64,000 nt of DNA from Alistipes sp. (GTDB lineage Bacteria; Bacteroidota; Bacteroidia; Bacteroidales; Rikenellaceae), in assembly GCA_017547175.1 (NCBI GenBank), contig JAFYQI010000008.1, forward strand, positions 124,001 through 188,000, given 5' to 3'. Position numbers and translations under genes: made by a program. Positions 1 to 8,811 of the stretch are shown piece by piece; within the stretch, counting starts at the first letter, position 1; each line of letters starts with the position of its first letter. Under the pieces are notes generated by a model. That model saw nothing but the letters and a program-made list of their open reading frames with translations, was not told the origin of the DNA and made no database searches.

Positions 1-1
1 G

Positions 2-1594
2 GTGGTGAAGGTAATTCCGGCACAGCGCCTGCCCGAGGATTTCGACTGCGCGATGATTACCATCGGCCAGCAGGGCGATAATACGGGTCGCGGTATCGGT
101 ACGAAGCACGACTGGTATTGCCTCTGCCTCGACGCTGAGGCACACGGCATGAAGCTCGATCACCCGATCTTCAAGGGTCCCTTCAAGACCGAGATTACCC
201 TCGAGAAGAAGCCGACGCCCGAAGATGCCAAGCATTACGTCTACTTCACGCCCGACATGCCCGATTCGGTGATGATGTGGCGCGTGCAGACCAAAGGCTA
301 CAAGACCCACGAAGGTTTCAACGTTGGTATGGTGGCACGTCCGTGGGGTTACCTGGATGGTCCCGATACGGAGTTCATCTCGAGCGGTGTCTGCGCCAAG
401 ACGATCGACGCCGTTGCGATTGGCCGTCACGCCAACTACCTGCATTGGGGTTTTGCCGCTTCGCCGGCCAACATGACCGAGGAGGCCAAAGTTGTCTTTG
501 CAAATGCCGTATGCTACATGGCTCAGTTCAAGGGCCAGCAGCCGCTTGTTCGCAAGTATAACGACCGCATTGCTACGCGCGAGTATGTCAAGGAGCTCAT
601 CTACATGGCGTCGATGGAGCCCTATGAGACCCGTGTCGGTTGGACTGTGGAGTCGAATAACGAGGGTTTTGCCAAGCAGGCTGAGGCTCGTGCCAAGCAG
701 GCCCGTGGCGAGAAGCTGACGGCCGAGGAGCGTCTCTACCTGGACTTCAAGCCCAGCACGCCGATGACGTTGACCGACTACCTGAAGCGTTACCACAAGA
801 ATGCATACGTAGCTCTGGGAGAGGATCTCGAGGCTTACGCTCCCTATTACAAGGAGAATACGCCCTACTTCTACGGTGGTCAGGGTTCGTATGTGATGGT
901 GATTGACGAGGACGCCAAGGCTTGGGGTATCCCCACGGGCGATATCCGCCTGCTGGAGAAGGCCATCAAGTGCCTGGAGAAGGGCGAGGAGGTTGAGCGC
1001 GCACAGCGCATCCTGGATCGCTACACGCTCTGCACCTTCGAGACACCCGCCGAGTGGAGCAACTGGTTCAAGCAGTATCGCAAGAAGATCTTCTTCACGG
1101 AGTCGGGTGGCTGGTTCTACATGGTGAACGGCCCGCAGACGTTGCCCGGCAACGACTATAAGGCCCGAGAGAAGAAGGCAGCTGCTGCCGAGCGCGCTGC
1201 CGAGATGGCTGCCCAGCCCGGTGAAACGAGCCAGGAGGAGCCCGTTATGGTGGCTGCTCGCGTAGTAAAGAAGGAGGGCCAGGTGTCGCTGCAGGTGAAT
1301 ATGAAGATTCACCCCGGCTTCCACGTTTATCGTGCTGTAGCCGCTTCGGATGCCTATATTCCCGTGAAGATCACGACAACGGCTCCCGAGGGTGCTACGG
1401 TGGGTGAGGTTATTGCCCCCGAGGCAAAACCGTTCGGTACGGCCGGCACGACGATCTACGAGGATGCTGTTACCTTCGTGGTACCCATTACGGGCGCAAC
1501 GTCGGGTGAGGTGAATTGCAAAGTGGAGTGGCAGTGCTGCGACTCGCATGTCTGCATGCCTCCCCAGGAGAGCGTGATTTCGCTGACTATTTAG
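2..1594 (+). CDS. ThuA-like / DsbD N-terminal-like domain protein, 5' partial
   Basis: The frame is open to the left edge, so the true start and any signal peptide lie outside the window; 530 codons are visible. The first ~190 residues contain GRHANYLHWGFAASP followed by an alpha-helical NAVCYM segment, resembling the end of ThuA/glutamine-amidotransferase-like domains of secreted Bacteroidetes and Planctomycetes proteins. Residues ~200-390 are charged and unrecognised. An Ala/Glu-rich linker (~390-415) leads to a C-terminal beta-sandwich (~418-530) with FHVYRA and WQCCDSHVCMPP, the pattern of the DsbD N-terminal (alpha) domain, whose two cysteines exchange disulfides with partners in the periplasm. 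A periplasmic thiol-redox role for the C-terminal part is inferred; the function of the N-terminal part is unknown. A strong terminator follows directly. Confidence 0.6.
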   Translation: MVKVIPAQRLPEDFDCAMITIGQQGDNTGRGIGTKHDWYCLCLDAEAHGMKLDHPIFKGPFKTEITLEKKPTPEDAKHYVYFTPDMPDSVMMWRVQTKGYKTHEGFNVGMVARPWGYLDGPDTEFISSGVCAKTIDAVAIGRHANYLHWGFAASPANMTEEAKVVFANAVCYMAQFKGQQPLVRKYNDRIATREYVKELIYMASMEPYETRVGWTVESNNEGFAKQAEARAKQARGEKLTAEERLYLDFKPSTPMTLTDYLKRYHKNAYVALGEDLEAYAPYYKENTPYFYGGQGSYVMVIDEDAKAWGIPTGDIRLLEKAIKCLEKGEEVERAQRILDRYTLCTFETPAEWSNWFKQYRKKIFFTESGGWFYMVNGPQTLPGNDYKAREKKAAAAERAAEMAAQPGETSQEEPVMVAARVVKKEGQVSLQVNMKIHPGFHVYRAVAASDAYIPVKITTTAPEGATVGEVIAPEAKPFGTAGTTIYEDAVTFVVPITGATSGEVNCKVEWQCCDSHVCMPPQESVISLTI

Positions 1595-1616
1595 TCACAA
1601 TCCATCTATAATGAAG

Positions 1617-1654
1617 GTGGTTACCTGCATCGGCGGGTAACCACTTTTTTTTTT
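1617..1654 (+). terminator. Rho-independent terminator
   Basis: A perfect 9-bp stem (GTGGTTACC with GGTAACCAC) and a 10-base loop are followed by ten T residues. It ends the transcript of the DsbD-like gene. Confidence 0.9.
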
Positions 1655-1764
1655 GTAGAAAAAGGTTGATTCATAGCGTGATTTTTCTCTAATTATTCCC
1701 CAATTACCTATCATTTATTGTTCCCGTTTTTAGTTTCCCATATTCACTTTTCCGTTTGAAATAG

Positions 1765-1772
1765 TATCTTTG
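1765..1772 (+). promoter_or_regulatory. TAnnTTTG -7 box for the DUF3575 gene
   Basis: TATCTTTG matches the Bacteroidetes primary sigma -7 consensus 22 bases before the ATG. No clear -33 TTTG is seen at the usual spacing. Confidence 0.6.
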
Positions 1773-1794
1773 TAGTATAAAAACGACTAAATTT

Positions 1795-2451
1795 ATGAAG
1801 AAAACGATATTTGCACTCCTATTTGCCGTAGCTATAATGGTTGTACCGAAGGTGGCGCAAGCGCAGATATATGCCAAACTGAATGCGCTCTATGCTATGG
1901 TGGGAGTTGTTAATCCTCAGCTCGAGTTTGTGGTGGGACCGCACTCGTCAATCTCTATCGACCCGATATTCTCACCCCACAAGACGATCAAGTTGGGTGA
2001 CCGCGACGATATTCATGCCCTATTCGGCATACTTCAAACCGAATACCGCTACTACATCAAGCGCGAGACGAAAGGTTTCTACGTCAGCGCCAACGTCGGT
2101 ATGCAGGCATTTGACCTTACACGCCCATATCTATTTAGGGATGGCAAGGTTATCTCCTTCGAGCAGGGCTTTGGTCGCGGCTTTGGTATGATGATCGGTG
2201 TCGGTATCGGCTACTCGCACCACTTCAAAGAGCACTGGGTTGTGGATGCCTTCTTCGCCTTCGACCGTATGTGGAGTTGGTACAACGATTACCTTGCCGA
2301 TGGTCAGATTAATATGTTCCCTCACCACCACACCGAGCCGAAATATCCCGACCCGTTTAATGGATCAGCTGAGTGGCTTCCGTCGAAGATAGGAGTCTCG
2401 ATTGGTTACAAAATCTTCGATCCTCATGCACCTCGCAAATTGAAGAAATAA
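1795..2451 (+). CDS. DUF3575 family outer-membrane protein
   Basis: This 218-residue protein starts with a Sec signal peptide ending in VAQAQ (~residue 24). The mature part begins LNALYAMVGVVNPQLEF, the recognisable opening of DUF3575 proteins, and has alternating hydrophobic/aromatic strands ending in GVSIGYKIF, consistent with an 8-stranded outer-membrane barrel. Members are common in Bacteroidales and are of unknown role. The residue pattern FPHHHTEPKYPDPF near position 180 is a His/Pro-rich loop, probably extracellular or periplasmic. It is a single-gene unit with its own promoter, between a terminator and a tRNA. Confidence 0.75.
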   Translation: MKKTIFALLFAVAIMVVPKVAQAQIYAKLNALYAMVGVVNPQLEFVVGPHSSISIDPIFSPHKTIKLGDRDDIHALFGILQTEYRYYIKRETKGFYVSANVGMQAFDLTRPYLFRDGKVISFEQGFGRGFGMMIGVGIGYSHHFKEHWVVDAFFAFDRMWSWYNDYLADGQINMFPHHHTEPKYPDPFNGSAEWLPSKIGVSIGYKIFDPHAPRKLKK

Positions 2452-2654
2452 AAGATGCAGCCTCGCACAGACATCCTCTTTTTATCAGTGAATTGATTGA
2501 ATTACAGAGATTTGTTCTCTGCTGGATTTGAGGCCGTGCGTTATCACGACATATCGTTTTTCACTTGCCATACAGGAAAAAGATAGGTAGCCCCCAAACA
2601 GAATGGATGTTACCACCAACCGTTACATCGATTCGTTACAACCGTCATATAAAA

Positions 2655-2685
2655 CAAAAAAAACGACAGCCAACTGACTGTCGTT
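2655..2685 (-). terminator. Terminator of the tRNA-Gly transcript
   Basis: Read on the minus strand, AACGACAG and CTGTCGTT form a perfect 8-bp stem with an 8-base loop, followed by a run of T residues. It lies just 3' of the tRNA. Confidence 0.85.
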
Positions 2686-2693
2686 CAACGTTT

Positions 2694-2769
2694 TGGAGCG
2701 GAAAACGAGACTCGAACTCGCGACCCTAACCTTGGCAAGGTTATGCTCTACCAACTGAGCTATTTCCGC
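2694..2769 (-). tRNA. tRNA-Gly(GCC)
   Basis: On the minus strand the gene starts GCGGAAA and ends TTTCCGC-T-CCA, giving a 7-bp acceptor stem, a U discriminator as usual for tRNA-Gly, and an encoded CCA end (76 nt). The D arm reads AGCTCAGTTGGTAGAGCA, the anticodon loop TTGCCAA gives anticodon GCC, and the T arm contains GTTCGAGTC. All canonical positions are present. Confidence 0.97.
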
Positions 2770-2780
2770 AATTGCGAGTG

Positions 2781-2811
2781 CAAATATACGGCAAAAATCT
2801 TAGTTTGCAAA
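2781..2811 (-). promoter_or_regulatory. Promoter of tRNA-Gly
   Basis: On the minus strand TTTG (2811-2808), a 19-base spacer and TATATTTG (2788-2781) form a perfect Bacteroidetes promoter. Transcription would start a few bases before the mature tRNA end at 2769. Confidence 0.85.
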
Positions 2812-2893
2812 TTTTTAACTGAGTTTTTATTCAAAAAATGTAATTTTACCCTTTTGCATCATCTTTGCATGGAAAAAAAGAGCTATCGAAACC

Positions 2894-3829
2894 ATGCATA
2901 CCAAGACCAAAGGATACCTGTTAGGGGCACTTGCCGCAGCTACGTACGGCATGAGTCCGCTTTTTACCCTTCCCCTCTACCATCAGGGGATGCACCCCAA
3001 TTCGGTGCTCTTTTTTCGCTACCTCTTCGCGCTTCCGATCGTTGGTGTGATGATGCTGGCACGCGGACGCACCTTTCGCATCGAGCGACAGCAAATTCTG
3101 CCTCTTGCGCTGATGGGGCTGATCATGGCCCTCTCATCGTTGGCCCTATTCGAGAGTTTCAACCACATGGCTGCCGGCATTGCCTGCACGATACTCTTCG
3201 TCTATCCGATCATAGTGGCGATCCTGATGGCTCTCTTTTTCCGCGAGCGACTTTCGGCACGCACAGCCCTCTGCATTGTATTGGCCTTGATCGGTATCGG
3301 AATGCTCTACAAGGGGCACGACGGCGAAGCGCTCAGCCTCACAGGGACACTTTTGGCGCTCTGTTCGGCATTGGCCTACGCCATCTATATTGTGGGCGTC
3401 AATCGCCCAGCATTCAAGCAGATTCCGACACTGACCGTCACCTTCTACGTCCTGCTGTTCGGACTGCTGCTCTTTCTCTATCGGCTCGATTTTGGCCGCA
3501 CAATACAGACACCTGACGCCTGGTACTATTGGGGGAATCTCTTTGCATTAGCGATCTTCCCCACGGCCATCTCACTCCTCTGTACTACAACTGCCATTCA
3601 ACTCATCGGAGCAACTCCGACCGCCATCCTGGGTGCTTTGGAACCCCTCACTGCGCTTTTCTTCGGCGTGCTGATCTTTCACGAACGACTCACCGTACAC
3701 GACGGAGTGGGAATTGGTCTCATTATTATTGCGGTCACACTGGTCATCGCCGGTAACGAATTGGCCGCGCATCTGGTCCGTTTTCGAAAAATGTTCCCGA
3801 TCAACCTCCACAACACCGAAAAATCCTGA
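2894..3829 (+). CDS. EamA/DMT-family permease
   Basis: This 311-residue protein has ten predicted hydrophobic helices arranged as two EamA repeats: residues ~7-135, with AATYGMSPLF near the start and CTILFVYPIIVAIL in helix 4, and residues ~150-290, with ALAYAIYIVGVN and GALEPLTALFFGVLIFHERL. The drug/metabolite transporter superfamily exports small metabolites such as amino acids; the substrate cannot be read from sequence. The start ATG follows a CATCTTTG box at 2860-2867, a near match to the -7 consensus. It precedes, in the same direction, an NhaC antiporter that has its own -7 box, so it may be monocistronic. Confidence 0.85.
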   Translation: MHTKTKGYLLGALAAATYGMSPLFTLPLYHQGMHPNSVLFFRYLFALPIVGVMMLARGRTFRIERQQILPLALMGLIMALSSLALFESFNHMAAGIACTILFVYPIIVAILMALFFRERLSARTALCIVLALIGIGMLYKGHDGEALSLTGTLLALCSALAYAIYIVGVNRPAFKQIPTLTVTFYVLLFGLLLFLYRLDFGRTIQTPDAWYYWGNLFALAIFPTAISLLCTTTAIQLIGATPTAILGALEPLTALFFGVLIFHERLTVHDGVGIGLIIIAVTLVIAGNELAAHLVRFRKMFPINLHNTEKS

Positions 3830-3837
3830 CTTTTTTG

Positions 3838-3845
3838 TACTTTTG
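3838..3845 (+). promoter_or_regulatory. -7 box for the nhaC-gph pair
   Basis: TACTTTTG matches TAnnTTTG 22 bases before the nhaC ATG. No -33 element is evident. Confidence 0.5.
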
Positions 3846-3867
3846 CTCCATCAAACCTGAATGAAGG

Positions 3868-5304
3868 ATGCAGAAGATCACAAAGAACCCCTCGGCCTGG
3901 GTCGCCGCTATTCCCCTGGTGTTGCTGACCCTCTTATTGTATGGAGTTATTCGCTGCTTCGGTAGCGACTCGATTCTCGGCGGTAGCCAAATCGCGCTCC
4001 TCTCCGCTTCATCTGTAGCAGCCATGCTCGCCATTTGGTGCTATGGCCGCACATGGAGTGAGCTGGAAGAGTCGATCATTAACCACATTCGCTCGGCCAC
4101 CTCGGCCATCTTGATTCTGTTGTTGATCGGTGCTATCGCAGGTACATGGATGATCTCGGGCGTTGTTCCGACCATGATCTACTACGGCCTGCAGATTCTG
4201 CATCCGAGCTACTTCCTGATCGCTTCATGCGCAATCTGCGCCATTGTTTCCCTCATGACGGGCAGTTCGTGGACCACGATTGCCACCATTGGAGTTGCTT
4301 TGATGGGTGTAGGCGAAGCGATGGGGCTTCCCGAGGGTTGGATTGCAGGTGCCATCATCTCAGGTGCCTACTTTGGCGATAAACTTTCGCTGCTATCCGA
4401 CACCACCGTCCTGGCCTCGTCGACGGTCGGAGTAGATATCTTCACCCACATCCGTTACATGCTCTACACCACCGTTCCGTCGATGTTGATCGCGCTGACG
4501 GTCTTTGGTATTGCCGGCTTCACGCTCGACCACGCCTCGGCGGCTGATGTCGATCTCTACGCCCAAAGCCTCCGTGACACCTTCACCATTTCGCCGTGGT
4601 TGCTGATTGTTCCGGTGCTGACAGGCCTACTGATTGTCCGCAAATTACCGGCATTGATCACCCTCTTCACAGCCGTCGTATTGGCCTGCATCGCCATGCC
4701 GATTGCTCAGCCCCATTTGGTGGCCGAGATTGCCCAAACCACGACGCTCGATCTGTATTCTGCGTTCAAAGGTATTGTCACGACCTGCTACGGCTCTACG
4801 GCCATCGACACGGGCTTTGCCGATTTGAACGATTTGGTAGCCACCAGAGGTATGGGTGGCATGTTGAACACCGTATGGTTGATCTTGTGTGCCATGGTCT
4901 TTGGTGGTGTCATGACCGGAAGCGGCATGTTGCGCGCATTGACCGAGATCTTCTTAAAGATCGTCCGTCGTACCACATCCGTTGTCGCATCGACCGTCGG
5001 GGCAGGTATCTTCTTCAACCTCTGCTCGGCGGACCAATACATCTCGATCATCCTAAGCGGTCGTCTTTTCAAAGAGCTCTACGAAGATCGCAACTTAGAG
5101 CCGAAGCTCCTGAGCCGTGCTGTAGAGGATTCTGCCACGGTCTGCTCGGTACTCATCCCCTGGAACTCGTGCGGTATGACGCAGGCCACGGTATTGGGTG
5201 TAGCCACCTTCACCTACCTCCCCTACTGCATCTTCAACCTTGTCAGTCCGCTGATGTCGATTCTCGTAGCAGCCATTGGTTGGCGAATTAAACGCACAAA
5301 GTAG
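3868..5304 (+). CDS. nhaC: NhaC-family Na+/H+ antiporter
   Basis: This 478-residue integral inner-membrane protein has about twelve hydrophobic segments. The motif region GSSWTTIATIGVALMG followed by GAIISGAYFGDKLSLLSDTT (residues ~130-185) is the hallmark of the NhaC family, which exchanges Na+ (sometimes malate/lactate or other organic acids in relatives) for H+. It overlaps by one base with the downstream phosphatase gene, TAG sharing its G with a GTG start, so the two are translationally coupled. A sodium cycle is plausible because the V-ATPase rotor subunit encoded at 25113-25565 carries Na+-type ligands. The exact substrate is not certain. Confidence 0.85.
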   Translation: MQKITKNPSAWVAAIPLVLLTLLLYGVIRCFGSDSILGGSQIALLSASSVAAMLAIWCYGRTWSELEESIINHIRSATSAILILLLIGAIAGTWMISGVVPTMIYYGLQILHPSYFLIASCAICAIVSLMTGSSWTTIATIGVALMGVGEAMGLPEGWIAGAIISGAYFGDKLSLLSDTTVLASSTVGVDIFTHIRYMLYTTVPSMLIALTVFGIAGFTLDHASAADVDLYAQSLRDTFTISPWLLIVPVLTGLLIVRKLPALITLFTAVVLACIAMPIAQPHLVAEIAQTTTLDLYSAFKGIVTTCYGSTAIDTGFADLNDLVATRGMGGMLNTVWLILCAMVFGGVMTGSGMLRALTEIFLKIVRRTTSVVASTVGAGIFFNLCSADQYISIILSGRLFKELYEDRNLEPKLLSRAVEDSATVCSVLIPWNSCGMTQATVLGVATFTYLPYCIFNLVSPLMSILVAAIGWRIKRTK

Positions 5305-5960
5305 TGAACACACGCCTCGTCATATTCGACCTCGACGGTACGCTTCTCAATACGATCGGAGACCTCGCAGAGGCCGCCAACCACATGTTGGCACTGCGCA
5401 AGTTGCCTCAACACGACTATGCCACCTACTGCACCTTTGTCGGCAACGGCATCATGCGACTGGTCGAGCGAGCGCTCCCCGAGGAGTTGCGCACGACGGA
5501 GTATGTCGCCGCCGCTCGTCAAGATTTTCTCGACTACTACATCGATCATATCGACCAAAAAACTATTCCATATGCGGGGATTGCTGCGCTTTTGAGCGCA
5601 TTGCAGGAATGTGGCTTTCGTTTGGCCGTAGCCTCCAATAAATTTCAGGCCGGCACCGAAAAGTTGATACACTCCTATTTCCCCAACATTCGGTTTGAAG
5701 CAATCTTTGGGCAACGCCCCGATGTGCCACTCAAACCCGATCCTGCAGTCGTGGAGGAGATTCTCACCCTCACGGGCATCGACCGCGAGGAGGTGCTCTA
5801 CGTAGGCGATTCTGGCGTCGATATGCTCACAGCCCATGCTGCAGGAGTTCGCTCAATCGGCGTTTCGTGGGGATTTCGCAGCCGTCAGGAGCTCGCAGAG
5901 AGTCGTGCCGACTGCATCGTCGATTGTGCCGAAGAGATTCTTCAAATCGCACAAGCATAA
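5304..5960 (+). CDS. gph: HAD-family phosphatase, phosphoglycolate phosphatase-like
   Basis: At 218 residues it has the length of Gph proteins. Motif I is VIFDLDGTLLNT (residues ~6-17, nucleophile Asp and general acid Asp), a helical cap follows (~20-80), motif II is AVASNKF (~108-114, with S/T position Ser), and motif IV is VYVGDSGVDMLTAHAAG (~163-179). Phosphoglycolate phosphatase removes 2-phosphoglycolate formed in DNA repair, but related enzymes act on other sugar phosphates, so the substrate is inferred. The GTG start overlaps the nhaC stop codon by one base. A strong terminator follows. Confidence 0.82.
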   Translation: MNTRLVIFDLDGTLLNTIGDLAEAANHMLALRKLPQHDYATYCTFVGNGIMRLVERALPEELRTTEYVAAARQDFLDYYIDHIDQKTIPYAGIAALLSALQECGFRLAVASNKFQAGTEKLIHSYFPNIRFEAIFGQRPDVPLKPDPAVVEEILTLTGIDREEVLYVGDSGVDMLTAHAAGVRSIGVSWGFRSRQELAESRADCIVDCAEEILQIAQA

Positions 5961-5970
5961 CTCAACAGAA

Positions 5971-6009
5971 AAGGGAGAGAGTCGCACGAATTGACTCTCT
6001 CCCTTTTTT
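5971..6009. terminator. Bidirectional terminator between gph and ruvC
   Basis: A 13-bp perfect stem (AAGGGAGAGAGTC with its complement) and a 9-base loop are followed by T residues on the plus strand and by a partial T run on the minus strand. It separates the converging gph and ruvC transcripts. Confidence 0.85.
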
Positions 6010-6043
6010 ATTGCGCATCTACAAAACGCCTACTACGCTATTT

Positions 6044-6655
6044 TCAGCCTTTAATCTCTCGATCCGGATGTTCGGCGAGGAACTTTGCCCAGCTCTTTGA
6101 GCCGCCCTTCGTTGCCCCCTTCTTGCCACCGCCAAGCCCCTTTGCGCGCTCATCAGCCAGGGCCTGATGAATCGGGCTCGATACCATGTAATAATGACAC
6201 AAAGCGACGGCCATGCCATCCGTGGCATCCAATCGCTTGGGCGGCTCGTCGACCTGGAGCGTACGGCAGACGATCGAGGCTACCTGCTCCTTGGTGGCCG
6301 AGCCACGTCCCGTGATGGCCTGCTTGATACGCATCGGTGCATATTCAAAGACCTGCCGATCACGACTCAGGGCTGCCGCCATGGCCACCCCCTGCGCACG
6401 TCCCAACTTGAGCATCGACTGCACATTCTCGCCAAAGAAGGGGCTTTCGAGGGCCACCTCACGCGGATTGTACTGCTCGATGAGCGAACCCACACGCTCG
6501 AAGATGTAGCGCAACTTAGCATACGGATCGCTCACCTTGTGCAGGTCAATCTCACCCAGCACCACCGAACGAACCGTGCGCCCTTCAACCTCCAGCACGC
6601 CATAACCCATGTAGTTCGTGCCGGGGTCAATGCCCATGATGCGATAGCTTTCCAA
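6044..6655 (-). CDS. ruvC: Crossover junction endodeoxyribonuclease RuvC
   Basis: RuvC resolves Holliday junctions together with RuvAB. The 203-residue protein has the RNase H-like fold motifs with the acidic catalytic residues: GIDPGTNYMGYG (Asp at ~9), VALESPFFGENV (Glu at ~69), and DATDGMAVALCHYY (two Asp near 143-146). The C-terminal ~30 residues form a basic, Gly/Lys-rich tail beyond the usual RuvC length. It is the last gene of a minus-strand run beginning with coaD; the gap to the preceding TlpA gene is 28 bases. Confidence 0.95.
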   Translation of the reverse strand: MESYRIMGIDPGTNYMGYGVLEVEGRTVRSVVLGEIDLHKVSDPYAKLRYIFERVGSLIEQYNPREVALESPFFGENVQSMLKLGRAQGVAMAAALSRDRQVFEYAPMRIKQAITGRGSATKEQVASIVCRTLQVDEPPKRLDATDGMAVALCHYYMVSSPIHQALADERAKGLGGGKKGATKGGSKSWAKFLAEHPDREIKG

Positions 6656-6683
6656 GATTGCGCGTTAAAAGTTAAGAATTACG

Positions 6684-7745
6684 TTATTTCAACAGTTCTG
6701 CCACCGTCTCCTTGACCGCTTCACCACGCAAGTTCACACCCACGATCTTGCCCGTCGAGCAATCAAAAAGGTAGTTCGAGGGGATACCCTGCACACCGTA
6801 GAGCTCAGAGACCTCATTGCCTGGAACATCAACGATTTTACCAAGCTGAATCCAGTTCAGCTGGTGCTTCTCGATCGCCTTGAGCCATGCCTCCTGCTTC
6901 CAGTCGAGGGTCACACCGACAATCTCAAAGCCTTTGCCGTGATAGGCCGCATAGGCCTCTTTCAAATAGGGCATCTCGGCCATGCAGGGGCCACACCATG
7001 AGGCCCAGAAGTCGAGCAGGAGATAGCGATTATTGGGATTCTCGATCACCGATTTGAGCGAAACAGACTCGCCTTTTGCGTTCGGCAGCTCAAAGTCCAT
7101 ATAGGGCTGACCCACCTCCGTGCGGCGCTTCTTCTCGGCCACCTCAACCAACTCCTGCGCGGCAGCCGACTGTTGTACCTCGGGTGTAAAACGCTCCACC
7201 CAGGCCATCAATTCATCGGCCGAGAGGTCGTAGGTCTCGGTGCACAACTGCAACGGAGCAAGCAGGTTGTGGGTGTTGTTCTCGATGAGCGCCCACTCGC
7301 GATCGTGCATCGCCTGCTCCAACTCGGCACGGCGCTTTTCGTCGGTCGAAGCACGCAACTCGGCATAATCACGTCCCTGCGCCACCAAATAGGCCGCATA
7401 GGCATCATTGGCCGGCGTACCCGTCACCAGATACTCACGCTCATTCTCCGGATCGGGCTCAATTGTAATCGCGCCAGGCTCGACTAGGAACGTAATAAAC
7501 AGTTGGGCTCGTTGCGGGTCATTCGACTCCAGGATCAAGAGCTGACACGGCTTTTCGTACACCTCTTCAAAGTGGAATTTTCCCTGCTCAACAGCAACCG
7601 AATCGAGGTAAACCTGCGACGTTCGATCCCACAAATAGGCCATCGTGTGGTCACCTCGCAGCGTACCCGAAACCGTAAAAGTAGGTTGGCTTACGCAGCC
7701 CACCAGAGCACACATAAACCAACCTATTATCCAAAATCGTTTCAT
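6684..7745 (-). CDS. TlpA-family thioredoxin lipoprotein with DUF4369 domain
   Basis: This 353-residue protein has a lipoprotein signal peptide (ALVGC, Cys at ~16). An N-terminal DUF4369 beta domain (FTVSGTLRGD onward, ~22-110) is followed by a helical linker, and a C-terminal thioredoxin fold (~215-353) carries the redox-active WASWCGPCMAEMP motif with both cysteines. Such proteins sit in the periplasmic face of Bacteroidetes envelopes and reduce or isomerise disulfides, for example in cytochrome c maturation or stress response; the client is unknown. It is a paralogue of the next gene upstream (7767-8810), which has the same domain order, and the two are separated by 21 bases. Confidence 0.88.
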   Translation of the reverse strand: MKRFWIIGWFMCALVGCVSQPTFTVSGTLRGDHTMAYLWDRTSQVYLDSVAVEQGKFHFEEVYEKPCQLLILESNDPQRAQLFITFLVEPGAITIEPDPENEREYLVTGTPANDAYAAYLVAQGRDYAELRASTDEKRRAELEQAMHDREWALIENNTHNLLAPLQLCTETYDLSADELMAWVERFTPEVQQSAAAQELVEVAEKKRRTEVGQPYMDFELPNAKGESVSLKSVIENPNNRYLLLDFWASWCGPCMAEMPYLKEAYAAYHGKGFEIVGVTLDWKQEAWLKAIEKHQLNWIQLGKIVDVPGNEVSELYGVQGIPSNYLFDCSTGKIVGVNLRGEAVKETVAELLK

Positions 7746-7766
7746 TGCTAAAACGGAAAGCCAATA

Positions 7767-8810
7767 CTACTCAGCCAGCACCTCGGCCACCTTCTTGGCA
7801 ACCTCCTCACCACGCAGGTTCACACCTACGATCTTGCCCGTCGAGCACTCGATGAGGTAGTTGGCCGGGATCGAGCGCACACCGTAGAGGTCGGCAGCAG
7901 CATTCTGCCAGCCCTGCAGGTCGCTCACATGGAGCCAGTTCAGCTCCTTGTTCTGGATGGCAGCCTCCCAAGCCTCCTTCTTGTTATCGAGCGATACACC
8001 GAAGATTTCGAAGCCCTTAGCGTGATACTCGTCGTAAGCAGCCTTCAGCGCCGGAACCTCAGCCATGCAGGGGCCACACCACGAAGCCCAGAAGTCGATC
8101 AGGACATACTTGTTAGCAGGGTTCTCGATCACCGACTGTGCCGAAACCATGTTGCCGGCAGCGTCAGCCTGCTCGAAGTTGATGTAGGGCTGACCGATAT
8201 CGGTCTTCACCTTCTTCTCGGCCATCTCAGCAATGGGCTTCATCGCCTCCGTAGCCTGCATCTCGGGCGAGAAGGTGGCGATAAGCTCCTGCAACTCTAC
8301 ACCCGACATCTCGTAGGCAGCGCTGCTCAGCATCTGCACACCGAACTGATTGCCTTTATTGGCCTCCATCGCCTCCTTCTGGATGGCTTCGTAGGCAGCA
8401 ACGATCTCCTCACGACGCTCAGGCGCTGCCTCACGGTACTCGGCCAATAGCGGCGCAACAGCCACGTCATAGGCTACATAAGCATCATTCGAGGGGGTAC
8501 CCGTCACCACGTAGTCACCCGACTCCTGCTTCGCGAAGGTCATCTTACCCGGCTCGACATAGATCGAAGCCACTACCTCAGCACCGCGCAGTGCCGGCTT
8601 GTTCGTCAAGTACAGACGCTTCATCACCGAAGCATCGCCCGTAAGCGTAAAGGCGCCATTCTCCACAGCAACCGAATCCACCACGCCATCGCGCGACATC
8701 AGATAGATCATCTCGGCCTCCTCAACCGTACCCGAAACCGTAAATTGGGGCTGCGACGTGCAACCCACCAGCGTGGCAGCAGCCAACACCATCATCATCA
8801 TTTTTTTCAT
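7767..8810 (-). CDS. TlpA-family thioredoxin lipoprotein with DUF4369 domain, paralogue
   Basis: The 347-residue protein begins at the ATG at 8810 (MKKMMMM, then a lipobox ATLVGC with Cys ~16). An open frame continues 51 codons upstream but would overlap lpxD and destroy the signal peptide, so that extension is rejected. It has a DUF4369 domain (FTVSGTVEEAEM) and a thioredoxin domain with WASWCGPCMAEVPALK. The ATG lies one base after the lpxD stop codon, so the genes are coupled. It is clearly a duplicate of the 6684-7745 gene, sharing the SQPxFTVSGT start, VTGTPxNDAYxAY and the C-terminal GVNLRGE pattern. Confidence 0.9.
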   Translation of the reverse strand: MKKMMMMVLAAATLVGCTSQPQFTVSGTVEEAEMIYLMSRDGVVDSVAVENGAFTLTGDASVMKRLYLTNKPALRGAEVVASIYVEPGKMTFAKQESGDYVVTGTPSNDAYVAYDVAVAPLLAEYREAAPERREEIVAAYEAIQKEAMEANKGNQFGVQMLSSAAYEMSGVELQELIATFSPEMQATEAMKPIAEMAEKKVKTDIGQPYINFEQADAAGNMVSAQSVIENPANKYVLIDFWASWCGPCMAEVPALKAAYDEYHAKGFEIFGVSLDNKKEAWEAAIQNKELNWLHVSDLQGWQNAAADLYGVRSIPANYLIECSTGKIVGVNLRGEEVAKKVAEVLAE

Positions 8811-8811
8811 C

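Noticed and set aside
2452..2654. Possible small RNA in the gap between the DUF3575 gene and the tRNA terminator
   Set aside because: Only a short CAGAGA/TCTCTG hairpin was visible and no promoter or terminator frames it.
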